Assembly (NCBI RefSeq): GCF_014652815.1
Contig: NZ_BMZN01000001.1
Span: forward strand, 42,363-106,362
Length of the DNA: 64,000 bases
From: Alcaligenes pakistanensis
GTDB lineage: Bacteria > Pseudomonadota > Gammaproteobacteria > Burkholderiales > Burkholderiaceae_B
Direction of reading: 5' to 3'
The number at the start of each line of letters is the position of its first letter. Position 1 is the first letter of the stretch. The position numbers were made by a program, and so were the translations under genes. The notes beneath the pieces were generated by a model. The model searched no databases and was not told where the DNA came from. It was given only the letters and a program-made list of their open reading frames with translations. Shown piece after piece: positions 34,085-44,265 of the stretch.

Positions 34085-36695
34085 GTCTCTACGCGTCGAG
34101 CAGTTCAAGCGTTTTCGCCAACCCGTGTCGTTGGACAAGCTGGAACCGGGCCTGAACATCATCAGTGCCCCTAACGAAGCCGGAAAAAGCACCTTGGCCG
34201 AAGCCTTGCGTACGGTGTTTTTCGAGCGATATGGCACGGGTAGCCTGACTAAAATCCTTCCCTGGGGCGATTCCTCGGCTGCTCCCGAGATCGAACTGGA
34301 TTTCAGCCTGAACGGCCAGGATATGCGCCTGAGCAAACGGTTTTTGAAGCGCAAGCGTTGTGATCTGTATATCGGCAATCAACACTTGGACAATGACGAG
34401 GCCGAGCAGTATCTCGCCAGCCAGATGGGCTTTGAATACGCTGCCAAAGGTGGCAGTCAGGCCCGCAACTGGGGGGTGCCAGGACTGTTATGGATCGAGC
34501 AAGGGCAGGGTCAAGACCTGCGCAATTCAGTCGAACACGCCAGCGGAACCTTGCAGCAAGCCCTGGGTAGCGAAATTGCCGATCTGACCAGTGCTGATGG
34601 CGATTATCTGATCGAGCAAGCGCAGCAACAGCTGGATCAATACGTGACTCAGGCTCAAGGACAGCCGCGTGGCGTCTGGCTGGCAGCCCAAAAAGAAGCT
34701 AAAGAGCTGGAAGAACAGCTGCAGAGCCAGAAGTCGGCCCTGCAGCAGTATCAGCAGTGGGTGGACGAACTGGCACAAGCACGCCAGCAAATTGTCCAGG
34801 CGGAAGCCAATCGCCCGTGGGAACAACTGCGCGACCAAGCCAAGCAGGTACAGACTCAACTGACTCAGGCCCGCCAACTGCAAGAGCGTGCTAAAGAGTT
34901 ACAACAAGCCCTGACGATGCTGGACGAGCGTGAAAAGCTCTACCAACAAGCAGGTGAACGCGATAAGGAATGGGCCAGCCAACGCAGCCAACGGGCCGAG
35001 CAGGTCAAGACGCTGGGAGCAAAGTTCGAGCAAGAAAAGGGCATCTTTAATAGCCTTAATCAACGCTTGGATCAGGCTCGTAGCCACAAAGAAGCCAGTC
35101 AGCAGGAGCAGGAACGTGCCAGTGCCTGGCAGCAATGGTTTCAGGAGCAGGCCGCTTTTGAGAGCTCCCAGCAGCAACTGGAGCAAGTACAGCGGCAGTT
35201 GGCTGAGCTAAATAAGCTGGAAGCCGAGTTGATCCAATGTGGTGCCGCCTTAGTACAGTTGAAGATCAGCGATGAGGCGCTGGATCAGTTACGCCAGCAA
35301 AATCAGCTTATTCAGCGTCTGCAACATCAGCTTGAAACGATTTCTACCGAACTGCAGATTGACTTGCAGGAAGGCGCGAGCTTGCTTCTGGACGGTGAGC
35401 CCGTCCAAGGCCAACACCGCGCCCACCTTAGCGCCAGCACCCGGATCGAGCTGCCCGGTCTGGGCCAATTGCGTATCATCCCCGGTGGTCGTGACCTGGG
35501 CAAAGTGCAACAGCAATTGGCACAAACCCAGCAAGATTACACACAGGCACTTGGCCAGCTAGGCGGGAAAAGCCTGGACGAGCTGGAACGCCGCCGTGAA
35601 CAGTATCGGGAGCAGGAGCAGCAAGACCGCCTGCTGCGTGGCTCTATGAAAGCATTGGCGCCGCAGGGCAAGGCACACTTACAAGGCTTAGTTCAGGCCG
35701 CCCAGCAACGTGTGGCCCCACAGCGCCCCAATGGGGAAGCCATCGAAGCCACAGAGCTGGGCCGGATTGCGCAAACCGCCAGCTTGGCCGAGCAGCAATA
35801 TCGTGCCCTGGAAAGCGACTGGCATGACGCCCGCGAAGCTCTTGCCCGGACCCAGACCCGTCTGGAGCAAGCCGACACCGAGGCGCAGAGCCTGGAACAG
35901 CAATGGGCTGACCCTCAACGCCAGCAAGCCCAGCAAGAACGCGAACAGCAATGGGGACAGTTGCGACTGCAGCGCGAACAACGTCTGGCGGATCAGAAGA
36001 CCCTGGAAGCAGAGCTGGCCACCTTATCAGTCTCGGTTCTGGAGCAAGATCTGCAACGTTTTGAGCGCAGCGCACAGCAGCAGGAGCAAAGCTACAACGA
36101 GGCCCGTCTAGCCGCCCAACTGGTGCAAACCAAGCTGGAAACCCACGGAGCCCAAGGACTGGAAGAACAAATTGACCAGACTGCTCTGCGCCTGCACGAC
36201 TGCCAACGCCGTTGTGCCGCCTACGAACGCCGCGTCGCTGCGTTACGCCTGTTGCTGTCCGTGCTGCGCGAGCAGCGCAACACCTTGACTCAACGCTTGC
36301 ACGAGCCTTTACAAAAGCACATCAACCACTACTTGCGCCTGCTGTTAGGCAAGGCACGGGTCGAGCTGGACGAATACCTGGCTCCTCGATGGCTGCAACG
36401 CGACAGTGGCCAAGGTCTGGCCGACGATATAGATGGCTTGAGCTTTGGCGCACGCGAGCAAATTGGCTTGATTGCGCGTCTGGCTTATGCGGATTTATTA
36501 CAGCAAGCGGGGCGTCCTACCTTGCTGATTCTGGACGACGTGCTGGTACACAGCGACAACGAACGTCTGAGCGCCATGAAACGCATTATTAATGACGCTG
36601 CCCAGCGCCACCAGATCCTGCTTTTCACCTGTCAGGCTGATAAGTGGATGGACATGGGCGTTGCGCTACGGCCCGTGCCGCAAAGCGTACAATAG
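34074..36695 (+). CDS. SbcC/Rad50-like coiled-coil ATPase (YhaN type) without a zinc hook
   Basis: 873 residues from the ATG after AAGGAAGG. Walker A is [15 protein letters not shown] near residue 30. Long Gln/Glu-rich coiled coils span about 180-400 and 490-700. The ABC signature region is [20 protein letters not shown] and Walker [13 protein letters not shown] at the end. In the middle (about 430-475) a non-coiled, beta-looking segment ([16 protein letters not shown]) stands where SbcC/Rad50 has a CxxC hook; no CxxC is present. Much shorter than SbcC (1048). Presumed partner of the upstream nuclease. Confidence 0.85.
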   Translation: MHIKSLRVEQFKRFRQPVSLDKLEPGLNIISAPNEAGKSTLAEALRTVFFERYGTGSLTKILPWGDSSAAPEIELDFSLNGQDMRLSKRFLKRKRCDLYIGNQHLDNDEAEQYLASQMGFEYAAKGGSQARNWGVPGLLWIEQGQGQDLRNSVEHASGTLQQALGSEIADLTSADGDYLIEQAQQQLDQYVTQAQGQPRGVWLAAQKEAKELEEQLQSQKSALQQYQQWVDELAQARQQIVQAEANRPWEQLRDQAKQVQTQLTQARQLQERAKELQQALTMLDEREKLYQQAGERDKEWASQRSQRAEQVKTLGAKFEQEKGIFNSLNQRLDQARSHKEASQQEQERASAWQQWFQEQAAFESSQQQLEQVQRQLAELNKLEAELIQCGAALVQLKISDEALDQLRQQNQLIQRLQHQLETISTELQIDLQEGASLLLDGEPVQGQHRAHLSASTRIELPGLGQLRIIPGGRDLGKVQQQLAQTQQDYTQALGQLGGKSLDELERRREQYREQEQQDRLLRGSMKALAPQGKAHLQGLVQAAQQRVAPQRPNGEAIEATELGRIAQTASLAEQQYRALESDWHDAREALARTQTRLEQADTEAQSLEQQWADPQRQQAQQEREQQWGQLRLQREQRLADQKTLEAELATLSVSVLEQDLQRFERSAQQQEQSYNEARLAAQLVQTKLETHGAQGLEEQIDQTALRLHDCQRRCAAYERRVAALRLLLSVLREQRNTLTQRLHEPLQKHINHYLRLLLGKARVELDEYLAPRWLQRDSGQGLADDIDGLSFGAREQIGLIARLAYADLLQQAGRPTLLILDDVLVHSDNERLSAMKRIINDAAQRHQILLFTCQADKWMDMGVALRPVPQSVQ

Positions 36696-36724
36696 GCCTT
36701 TTGATTTTTGTCCGGAGTCTTGCC

Positions 36725-37462
36725 TTGTCTGAAACCGCTACCGTTGCACGCCCCTCGGGTCGATCTGCTGCACAATGCCGTCCTATCGAACTGGTGACTG
36801 GTTTTACCCGTCACGCCGAAGGCTCGGTACTGATCCGTCTGGGTGAAACCCATGTACTGTGCAATGCCAGCGTGCTCGACAAAGTGCCTCCCTTCCTGAA
36901 AGGCAAAGAACAGGGCTGGGTAACGGCTGAATACGGCATGTTGCCTCGTTCTACCCATACCCGTTCGGACCGTGAAGCCGCCCGTGGCAAGCAAAATGGT
37001 CGCACCCAAGAAATTCAGCGCCTGATTGGCCGCAGCCTGCGCGCTGTATTCGACCTGAAGGCCTTGGGCGAACGCACTATCCACATTGATTGCGATGTCC
37101 TGCAAGCCGATGGCGGCACCCGCTGCGCCAGCATTACCGGTGCCTGGGTGGCAGCCAGTCTGGCCGTGCGCAGCCTGCAAGAACAGGGCAAACTGCAAGC
37201 CTCGCCTATCCTGGATCAGTTAGCCGCCGTCTCAGTAGGCGTGTACGAATCCAATCCCGTGCTGGACCTGGATTATCTGGAAGACTCCAGCTGCGGCGTG
37301 GACATGAATATTGTCATGACCGGCAGCGGCAATCTGGTGGAAGTGCAGGGCACCGCAGAAGGGCAAACCTTTGCCCGCCCCACACTGAACCGCTTGCTGG
37401 ATTTGGCCGAACAAGGCATCGCCGAGCTAATGCAGGCTCAAAAGCAAGCTTTACAGGGCTGA
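36725..37462 (+). CDS. rph: Ribonuclease PH
   Basis: 245 residues using a TTG start; GGAG stands 7 bases before it and no ATG fits. The early segment is [20 protein letters not shown]. The core [20 protein letters not shown] and [20 protein letters not shown] and the catalytic [20 protein letters not shown] are diagnostic. It trims tRNA 3' ends phosphorolytically. It precedes rdgB and hemW in the order common in Burkholderiales. Confidence 0.96.
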   Translation: MSETATVARPSGRSAAQCRPIELVTGFTRHAEGSVLIRLGETHVLCNASVLDKVPPFLKGKEQGWVTAEYGMLPRSTHTRSDREAARGKQNGRTQEIQRLIGRSLRAVFDLKALGERTIHIDCDVLQADGGTRCASITGAWVAASLAVRSLQEQGKLQASPILDQLAAVSVGVYESNPVLDLDYLEDSSCGVDMNIVMTGSGNLVEVQGTAEGQTFARPTLNRLLDLAEQGIAELMQAQKQALQG

Positions 37463-37621
37463 TTGTTATGAATTGGGCCTGTCAAGCTCGCTGCGCCACA
37501 CGGCCTGGCAGCAGGACAAGCCCGCTATTGGGACGCCGTGCCGTCCCGCGCAGCACCCACTGCCTGGCACGGCGCCTTGCCATCTTTACTGAACAGGGCG
37601 CGTTAGCGTCTGCAGCGACTT

Positions 37622-38233
37622 ATGAACACTGAATCCAAGCGTGTGGTTCTGGCTTCCAATAACGCCGGCAAACTCAAAGAGTTTTCGGCTATCTTGGCCC
37701 AGGCCGGTATCAGTATGGTTCCACAAGGCCAGTTGGATATCCCCGAAGCCGAGGAACCCTTTGCCACTTTTATCGAAAATGCATTGGCCAAAGCGCGCCA
37801 CGCCAGTCAGTTAAGCGGCTTGCCCGCCTTGGCGGACGACTCTGGTCTCTGTGTGCGCGCCCTGGATCAAGCCCCCGGCGTCTATTCTGCCCGTTTTGCA
37901 GCGCGTGAACGTGGCGGCGAAAAGTCCGATTCGGCCAATAACGCTTTGCTGGTAGAACGTCTGCAAGGCCAAAGTGACCGTCACGCCTGTTATGTGGCTG
38001 TTCTGGTGTATGTGCGCCATGCCCAGGACCCGCGGCCCATCGTGATTGAAGGCGTATGGGAAGGGGAGATTCAGGATCAGCCGGCAGGCGACAACGGCTT
38101 TGGCTACGATCCACACTTCTACCTGCCCGAACTCCAGCAAACTGCGGCACAGCTGTCCCCCGAGGTGAAGAACAAATACAGCCACCGCGCGCAGGCTATG
38201 CAAGCGCTGTTGGCACGTCTGGCTGCCGAGTAG
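37622..38233 (+). CDS. rdgB: RdgB/HAM1 non-canonical purine NTP pyrophosphatase
   Basis: 203 residues. VVLASNNAGKLKEF (substrate-binding SxNxxK), FIENALAKARHAS, LPALADDSGLCVRAL (metal-binding DD) and DNGFGYDPHFYLPE are family signatures. It hydrolyses dITP, XTP and ITP to monophosphates, keeping deaminated purines out of DNA. Starts 160 bases after rph; the gap holds no convincing gene. Confidence 0.96.
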   Translation: MNTESKRVVLASNNAGKLKEFSAILAQAGISMVPQGQLDIPEAEEPFATFIENALAKARHASQLSGLPALADDSGLCVRALDQAPGVYSARFAARERGGEKSDSANNALLVERLQGQSDRHACYVAVLVYVRHAQDPRPIVIEGVWEGEIQDQPAGDNGFGYDPHFYLPELQQTAAQLSPEVKNKYSHRAQAMQALLARLAAE

Positions 38234-38237
38234 ACAC

Positions 38238-39452
38238 ATGACCGTTTTCTCTCCCGAGGTACGCATCCGGCCTGGTTCCGGACCCGCAACCCTATTGCCC
38301 AGCCTGCCGCCTTTGTCAGTCTACGTACACGTGCCCTGGTGCGTGCGCAAATGCCCTTACTGTGACTTCAACTCACACGAAGCCCCGGCTGAATTGCCTG
38401 AAAACGAGTATCTGGACGCCTTGCAGGCCGATCTGGAACAAACCCTGCCGCTGGTCTGGGGCAGACAGGTCATCTCCGTCTTTATTGGTGGCGGCACACC
38501 CAGTCTTTTGTCGGCCCAGGCCCTGGATCGCATGTTGGCCTTGCTGCGCTCGCATCTGAACCTGCTGCCCGATGCTGAAATTACTCTGGAAGCCAATCCG
38601 GGTGCCTCGGAAGCCTCGCGCTTCCTGGATTTCGCACAAAGTGGTGTCACCCGGATTTCACTGGGTATCCAAAGCTTTAACGACCAAGCCCTGAAGGCGC
38701 TGGGCCGTATCCACGATAGCCAACAGGCGCGCCAGGCTATTGAAGCCGCCATGAAAGCCGTGGATCGCGTCAATCTGGACGTCATGTACGCCTTGCCGGG
38801 CCAAACGCCCACGCAGTCGGAGCAGGACATTTTGCAGGCCATGTCGTATGAACCCGAGCATTTGTCGCTCTATCATTTGACGCTGGAACCCAATACGGTC
38901 TTTGCCAAATACCCGCCCGCTTTACCTGATGACGACGATAGCGCCGCCATGCAAGACAGACTGATCGAACTGACCGCCAGCCGTGGCTGGAATCAGTACG
39001 AGATATCGGCCTACAGCAAACGCGGCGGCCATAGCCGCCACAACCTGAACTATTGGGAGTTTGGCGACTATATCGGCATAGGCCCTGGTGCCCACGGCAA
39101 GCTGTCCTTTCACGACCGCATTATCCGCAGCGCCACCACCCGCAGCCCAGCGCAGTGGATGCAGAACGCTGTCAAGCGCGATGGCAGCCACTATGCGCAC
39201 AATGCCCGCGTCACGCCTAAAGACTTGCCCTTTGAGTTCATGTTGAACGTGCTGCGTCTGAAAGAGGGCGTTCCGTCCCAATACTTCCAGGAGCGCACCG
39301 GCGTGCCACTGACGCAGATCCTGCCGGCGATCAAGCGCAATATCGAGAAAGGTTTGTTGGCTTCCGATCCTGTCCGCATTCGAACGACCGATTTAGGCTG
39401 GCGCTTTCTAAATGATTTACAGGAAGCATTCCTGCCTGATGAAGGTTCCTGA
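38238..39452 (+). CDS. hemW: Radical SAM heme chaperone HemW (formerly HemN-like)
   Basis: 404 residues. YVHVPWCVRKCPYCDFNSH carries the CxxxCxxC [4Fe-4S] site. IGGGTPSLLSAQ and ITLEANPGASEASRFLDFAQ are SAM-binding segments; GIGPGAHGKL is typical of HemW rather than true HemN. It delivers heme to membrane cytochromes. It starts 4 bases after rdgB, so it is co-transcribed. Confidence 0.94.
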   Translation: MTVFSPEVRIRPGSGPATLLPSLPPLSVYVHVPWCVRKCPYCDFNSHEAPAELPENEYLDALQADLEQTLPLVWGRQVISVFIGGGTPSLLSAQALDRMLALLRSHLNLLPDAEITLEANPGASEASRFLDFAQSGVTRISLGIQSFNDQALKALGRIHDSQQARQAIEAAMKAVDRVNLDVMYALPGQTPTQSEQDILQAMSYEPEHLSLYHLTLEPNTVFAKYPPALPDDDDSAAMQDRLIELTASRGWNQYEISAYSKRGGHSRHNLNYWEFGDYIGIGPGAHGKLSFHDRIIRSATTRSPAQWMQNAVKRDGSHYAHNARVTPKDLPFEFMLNVLRLKEGVPSQYFQERTGVPLTQILPAIKRNIEKGLLASDPVRIRTTDLGWRFLNDLQEAFLPDEGS

Positions 39453-39481
39453 CATTTAATTGTTTATTTAAGACATTTTTT

Positions 39482-39499
39482 ATTGTGCATCTGCACAAT
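39482..39499. promoter_or_regulatory. 18-base palindrome upstream of glnA, possible operator
   Basis: ATTGTGCA, a TC spacer and TGCACAAT form a perfect inverted repeat about 180 bases before glnA. It has the half-site words of an NtrC site in reversed order (GTGCA..TGCAC), so NtrC identity is doubtful. I could not find a convincing -24/-12 sigma-54 promoter after it. It may bind another dimeric regulator of nitrogen metabolism (inference). Confidence 0.45.
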
Positions 39500-39678
39500 T
39501 GCTCTACAATTAATTTCTGGTAAGTCCTATGCCATAACTACTTTATCGATGCCGGACTGTTTGCATCAATTCAGCCCCGATCTTGATAAGCGTATTTAAG
39601 ACCTGCCGTAGTGGGTTACACAATGATCCGCGCCACTCCTTCTCTCTTTTTGTTAACGTCATTGACGCTGGAGTAACC

Positions 39679-41091
39679 ATGTCCTCCCCCGAAGATGTTC
39701 TGAAGATCATCGCCGAACGCGAAATCACGTTTGTCGATTTCCGCTTTACCGATACCCTGGGCCGAGAGCACCACTTGACCACCCCTGCACACGCGGTGGA
39801 CGAGGATCGCTTTGAGTCTGGTGTCGCCTTTGACGGCTCTTCCTTGCCTGGCTGGAAAGGAATTGAAGCCTCGGACATGTTGCTCATCCCGGACCCCAAG
39901 ACGGCCCGTATGGATCCGTTCCGTGAAGAGCCCACCCTGATTCTGACCTGCGATGTGGTCGAGCCTTCCGATTTGAAAGGTTACGACCGCGATCCACGTT
40001 CGCTGGCCAAACGTGCTGAAGCCTACCTGCGCTCCAGCGGTTTGGGCGATACCGCGTACTTTGGTCCCGAGCCAGAATTCTTCGTGTTCGACGGTATTAC
40101 CTGGAACGACGATATGTCGGGCAGCTTCGTGAAGATTCGCTCCGACGAAGCCCCCTGGTCGCGTGGCCTGGAACTGAATGGCAATAACCTGGGTCACCGC
40201 CCTGGCATCAAAGGTGGCTACGTTCCTGTTTCGCCTACGGATTCGTTTGCAGACCTGCGCTCTGAAATGTGTTTGCTGCTGGAACAGCAGGGCGTTCCTG
40301 TTGAAATCCATCACCACGAAGTGGCAGCTCCTGGTCAATTGGAAATCGGTACTCGCTTCTCGACCCTGGTCGAGCGCGCGGACTGGAACCAGATCATGAA
40401 GTACACCATTCACAACGTGGCTCACGTGTATGGCAAAACGGCGACGTTCATGCCCAAGCCTGTAGTGGGTGACAACGGTTCGGGCATGCACGTCCACCAG
40501 TCCATCTGGAAAGATGGCCAGAACTTGTTTGCCGGTAACGAGTACGCAGGCCTGTCCGAGTTCGCGCTGTTCTATATTGGCGGCATCATCAAGCACGCCC
40601 GTGCCCTGAATGCCATCACCAACCCCACGACCAACTCCTACAAGCGTCTGGTTCCGCATTTTGAAGCTCCGGTCAAACTGGCGTACTCCGCCCGTAACCG
40701 TTCGGCCTCGATTCGCATTCCTTACGTCAGCAACCCCAAGGCACGTCGTGTGGAAGCCCGCTTCCCCGATCCAATGGCTAACCCATACCTGGCTTTCTCG
40801 GCCTTGATGATGGCCGGTCTGGACGGTGTGCAGAACAAGATTCACCCCGGCGATGCAGCCGACAAAAACTTGTACGATCTGCCCCCCGAAGAGGATGCAA
40901 AAATCCCAACCGTTTGTGTGTCTCTGGAACAAGCCATCGAGTGCCTGGACAAAGATCGCGAATTCCTGACTCGCGGCGGTGTATTCAGCAATGAAATGCT
41001 GGATGCCTTCATCGAGCTGAAGCAAGCCGAAATCACCCGTCTGCGTATGGTCCCGCATCCGGTTGAGTTCGATATGTACTACAGCCTGTAA
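39679..41091 (+). CDS. glnA: Glutamine synthetase, type I
   Basis: 470 residues from the ATG after GGAG ([15 protein letters not shown]), the standard GSI length. Motifs: [67 protein letters not shown] (ATP/metal site) and the adenylylation loop [11 protein letters not shown], whose Tyr is the GlnE target. It makes glutamine from glutamate and ammonia. No glnB or ntrBC adjoins in this window. A 495-codon antisense frame is a composition artefact. Confidence 0.97.
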   Translation: MSSPEDVLKIIAEREITFVDFRFTDTLGREHHLTTPAHAVDEDRFESGVAFDGSSLPGWKGIEASDMLLIPDPKTARMDPFREEPTLILTCDVVEPSDLKGYDRDPRSLAKRAEAYLRSSGLGDTAYFGPEPEFFVFDGITWNDDMSGSFVKIRSDEAPWSRGLELNGNNLGHRPGIKGGYVPVSPTDSFADLRSEMCLLLEQQGVPVEIHHHEVAAPGQLEIGTRFSTLVERADWNQIMKYTIHNVAHVYGKTATFMPKPVVGDNGSGMHVHQSIWKDGQNLFAGNEYAGLSEFALFYIGGIIKHARALNAITNPTTNSYKRLVPHFEAPVKLAYSARNRSASIRIPYVSNPKARRVEARFPDPMANPYLAFSALMMAGLDGVQNKIHPGDAADKNLYDLPPEEDAKIPTVCVSLEQAIECLDKDREFLTRGGVFSNEMLDAFIELKQAEITRLRMVPHPVEFDMYYSL

Positions 41092-41127
41092 GATCGAAGG
41101 CACTGGCTTTGTTTGCCAGTACGATCC

Positions 41128-41155
41128 AAAAGAGCGGCCTGCGGGCCGCTCTTTT
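41128..41155 (+). terminator. Terminator of glnA
   Basis: AAAAGAGCGGCC and GGCCGCTCTTTT form a perfect 12-bp stem with a TGCG loop, 36 bases after the stop. Confidence 0.93.
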
Positions 41156-41326
41156 TATTGGCTCTGCAGCGAAGCTGCATGAACGGTATCTGTCAATGAG
41201 GTCAACATTAGTCTTGGCAAGATTTTCTTAGATAGCGCTGCTAAGGCAAGTACTTGGGTACTTGCACGTATCAATTAAACGATTACCATACGCAGTCAAT
41301 AAATCACTATCGTCATGGACGTAAAG

Positions 41327-41803
41327 ATGGACCTGGTTTTTCAATGGAAGCAACTGGACGATCTGTCCACGCGGGAACTGTACGCCATCATCCAGGCTCG
41401 GGAGGCGGTGTTTGTCGTGGAGCAATCCTGCGCCTATCAAGAGGTAGATGGGCTGGATTTGCGTTCCTGGCATCTTTCAGTACTTAAAGATGGGGAACTG
41501 GCCGCGTATGCCCGCGTCGTCGAACCCGGCCTGAAATATGATCAGCCATCAATTGGGCGTGTCCTGACGCTGGCCAAATTCAGAAGCCTGAAAATTGGCT
41601 ATGCCCTGGTGGCCGAAGCCATTCGCTTTACTGAAGCTCACTATCCCCGCGCAGGCATACGCATCGGAGCCCAGGCGCACTTGCAGAGCTTCTACGGTTC
41701 TTTAGGCTTTAAACCGGTGGGCGACATTTACGACGAGGACGGTATTCCTCATATTGATATGGTTAAGCCAGCTAAAGCAGTCACGTGCCGGGGCAGCAAA
41801 TGA
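41327..41803 (+). CDS. elaA: ElaA-like GNAT acetyltransferase
   Basis: 158 residues from MDLVFQWKQLDDL; an ATG 12 bases further up is an alternative start. The pattern TRELYAIIQAREAVFVVEQ, YQEVDGLDLRSWHL, IGRVLTLAKFRSLKIGYALV (acetyl-CoA loop) and FYGSLGFKPVGDIYDEDGIP is that of ElaA. The N-acetyl acceptor is unknown. A small hairpin (GCAAGTAC/GTACTTGC) lies 60 bases upstream. Confidence 0.88.
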   Translation: MDLVFQWKQLDDLSTRELYAIIQAREAVFVVEQSCAYQEVDGLDLRSWHLSVLKDGELAAYARVVEPGLKYDQPSIGRVLTLAKFRSLKIGYALVAEAIRFTEAHYPRAGIRIGAQAHLQSFYGSLGFKPVGDIYDEDGIPHIDMVKPAKAVTCRGSK

Positions 41804-41816
41804 TAAGCCGTGAACG

Positions 41817-42752
41817 CTAATCCACGCTTGTGCTTAAACCGGGCAGTGCGCCACTATCACGCTGCGTCTTTAAATAATCAATCAAAGCACGTGCCGCGTT
41901 CGACAAGTGCCGTCGATGCGTATAAGCCAACACCAGACGCAGGGGTGCAGGAGGCAAGGGCAGGGGAACGGGGATCAAGCGCCCTTGATCAATGTCCTTT
42001 TGACAAGCTTGCTGCGCCAAAATCGCAAAGCCCAAGCCTTTGAGCGCTCCAGCACCAGCCAATAAACCGCTATTAACGCGAAAGCGGCTAGACACATTCA
42101 AGATCTGGAAATTTCCGTCAGGCAGCACAAACTGCCAAGCTTGGCCGTCCAAGGCCGTATCCGTCGTAATACAAGGCAAATGCTCCAGCTCTTCCAGGCG
42201 CGTCGGCATCCCGAGCTGTTCAATCAAAACGGGGGCTGCCACGACCTGGCAATCAAAAGAGCACAGATCCTGCACGACCAAATTACTATCGGGCAAAGCA
42301 CCACGACACATTAACAAGGCCAGATCAAAATCCTGCGTCAGCACCTTAGGGCCTTCCAGATTGGTCTGGCAATGCAGTTCAAGATCAGGATGCTGCTCTG
42401 CAAAATCTGCCAACATCGTTGCCAATAAAACCGGGCCTACTTCCGAGGGGATACAAATCCGCAAACGTCCTGACAGACGCGTGCGCTGATCCAGCAAATC
42501 CTGTTCTGCCTGCTTCAAGGCTCCCCACCAAGGCTGCACCGTATCAAACAAACCCTGGCCTACGCTGGTTAAACGTAGCTGCCGAGAACTGCGCTCCAAC
42601 AGCCGCTGACCCACTTGCCGCTCCAGCTGGGCGACATAACGGCTGACATTCGAAGTCGGTAAAGCCAGTGCCTGGGCAGCTGCCGTGAAACTGCCACTTT
42701 CCGCCACTTGAACAAATACCCGCAAAGCATTCAGATTCAGCTGAGGCGTCAT
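41817..42752 (-). CDS. LysR-family transcriptional regulator
   Basis: 311 residues. N-terminal helix-turn-helix: LNALRVFVQVAESGSFTAAA and LPTSNVSRYVAQLERQVGQR. The effector domain from about 90 to 300 contains LRICIPSEVGPVLLATMLAD. It belongs to the AaeR/DsdC-like broad group with no clear orthologue. Divergent from an MFS gene 91 bases away, which it probably regulates. The intergenic TTTTGATAAATCAATATTAAAAT holds imperfect dyads but no certain T-N11-A site. Confidence 0.9.
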   Translation of the reverse strand: MTPQLNLNALRVFVQVAESGSFTAAAQALALPTSNVSRYVAQLERQVGQRLLERSSRQLRLTSVGQGLFDTVQPWWGALKQAEQDLLDQRTRLSGRLRICIPSEVGPVLLATMLADFAEQHPDLELHCQTNLEGPKVLTQDFDLALLMCRGALPDSNLVVQDLCSFDCQVVAAPVLIEQLGMPTRLEELEHLPCITTDTALDGQAWQFVLPDGNFQILNVSSRFRVNSGLLAGAGALKGLGFAILAQQACQKDIDQGRLIPVPLPLPPAPLRLVLAYTHRRHLSNAARALIDYLKTQRDSGALPGLSTSVD

Positions 42753-42843
42753 GACAAAGATCCCGATTTTGATAAATCAATATTAAAATTATAGAGACTA
42801 CATATCAAAATCGCGAAGAACTAGGCTAGGGCCTTGTTTCTTT

Positions 42844-44040
42844 ATGGCGATCACTATGTCTGAATCTGAAGTTTTACGTCCCCAGCTACAGGCTAGGGCC
42901 GTCTCGTTCATCCAGTTTGTACATGCATTGGAGTTCATGGCACTCACTCCCTTATTTGTATGGATGGCCGTAGATTTTGACGTTCCTCCTGCGTATGCCG
43001 GTTATGCCGCCTCTGCCTATATGGGATCAGCCGCCTTATCCGGTGTCTTGGCAGCTCGTTGGATGCACAAAGCCCCTTTGAAGCCCTTGCTGCTTTTAGC
43101 CTTGTGCTTACTTGCCATATTGACCGGCTTAGGCGCCCTTGGCTCGGACTTTTTGCTCTTTCTTGGGCTGCGTCTGGGGGCTGGCCTATTGGGTGGCTTT
43201 TTAATGAGTGCAGCTATGACTTTGCTGCTCAATGGCATGAATGCCGAACAGCGCACAGACGCGATTGCCATTGTGGTCAGCGCTTTCGCCTTGGTTAGCA
43301 TTGCAGGTATGCCCGCTGTCTTGTTCATTGCTGTGAACCTGGGTTGGCGTACTGCCATGCTGGTTCTGGCCGGACTTTGCCTATTCGCGGGCCTAGTGGC
43401 GTATTTCTTCCTGCCTGCCAGTTCACAGGCTACAGCGCAAACACCGAGCAGTTCTTTGGGTAAAGACGCCTGGCGCTGGCTAAGCTTGCCTGCTATCGCC
43501 CAAGCGGGCTCGCTATTGCTGATTCCAGTACTGATTCCCGTCTTGGCACTACGCTATGACACGCAGCTGAGCCAAATGCCGATCATTTTTATTTTGGGCG
43601 GGGTCGCCGCTTTGCTGGCTTCGCGTCTGTCTGCGCTAGGTATCAAGAAATGGGGAGAGACGCTCATGGCCGATCTAGGAACACTGGCTTTACTCCTGTC
43701 CCTGATCTTGCTGGCTCTAGGCTGGGCCACAGCGCAGGGATTCATGATCGTATTTATGGCTGGAACTTATACCCGGCTAGTCTGCGCCAGTGCCCACAGC
43801 GCTAGCTATCCCAGTCCCGCCCAGCGAGGCCGTTTCATGGCATTGCAAACTACTGGTAACCATATAGGCAGCTTTATCGCCTTGGCCATTCCAGCCTTCG
43901 TTCTGAGTGATCAGGATGTCTCGCTTGCCGGGCTAAATACCTTGCTACTCCTGACAGCTGCAACAGCCCTAGCCTTGCCGTTTTTGATGCGGCTCGCACC
44001 CTCTGAGCAGCGCAGTAATACACAAGCAGCCAATCACTAA
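42844..44040 (+). CDS. MFS transporter
   Basis: 398 residues with about 12 membrane spans; contains YAASAYMGSAALSGVLAARW and FMSAAMTLLLNGMNAEQR. It resembles YdhP/arabinose-efflux-like MFS carriers. Neither possible start (MAITMSES or MSESEV) has a good ribosome site. Divergent to the LysR gene. Substrate unknown; export of a small molecule sensed by the LysR protein is the usual arrangement. Confidence 0.82.
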   Translation: MAITMSESEVLRPQLQARAVSFIQFVHALEFMALTPLFVWMAVDFDVPPAYAGYAASAYMGSAALSGVLAARWMHKAPLKPLLLLALCLLAILTGLGALGSDFLLFLGLRLGAGLLGGFLMSAAMTLLLNGMNAEQRTDAIAIVVSAFALVSIAGMPAVLFIAVNLGWRTAMLVLAGLCLFAGLVAYFFLPASSQATAQTPSSSLGKDAWRWLSLPAIAQAGSLLLIPVLIPVLALRYDTQLSQMPIIFILGGVAALLASRLSALGIKKWGETLMADLGTLALLLSLILLALGWATAQGFMIVFMAGTYTRLVCASAHSASYPSPAQRGRFMALQTTGNHIGSFIALAIPAFVLSDQDVSLAGLNTLLLLTAATALALPFLMRLAPSEQRSNTQAANH

Positions 44041-44265
44041 CTACTAAATCACTACACCTGTTTACTGCTAGCCCAAGCCTCCTTGCCTAAGGTGTCAGAT
44101 AAACGTTTGTATCAGCGCTTGGGAGGGTTGTACCGCAACCGGCATCACGTCAAAGGAATCGCATATGGCAACCCACACCGCCAAACATGCTGAGCTTGTT
44201 CGCATGGTGACTGCAGAATATATCTGCCCCAAGGTCCTAAAGCAGGCGCGCAGCTTACCCTGTTA

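Noticed and set aside
37468-37632. Possible 54-codon ORF between rph and rdgB (MNWACQARCATRP...)
   Set aside because: No good ribosome site, unusual Arg/Cys-rich composition, overlaps rdgB start; a longer form overlaps rph out of frame.
39616-41103. 495-codon frame antisense to glnA
   Set aside because: Runs almost exactly opposite glnA; it has no recognisable domains and arises from codon bias of the real gene.
41246-41265. GCAAGTAC-TTGG-GTACTTGC hairpin before elaA
   Set aside because: Real dyad, but no T-run and no context that suggests a function; too little to call.
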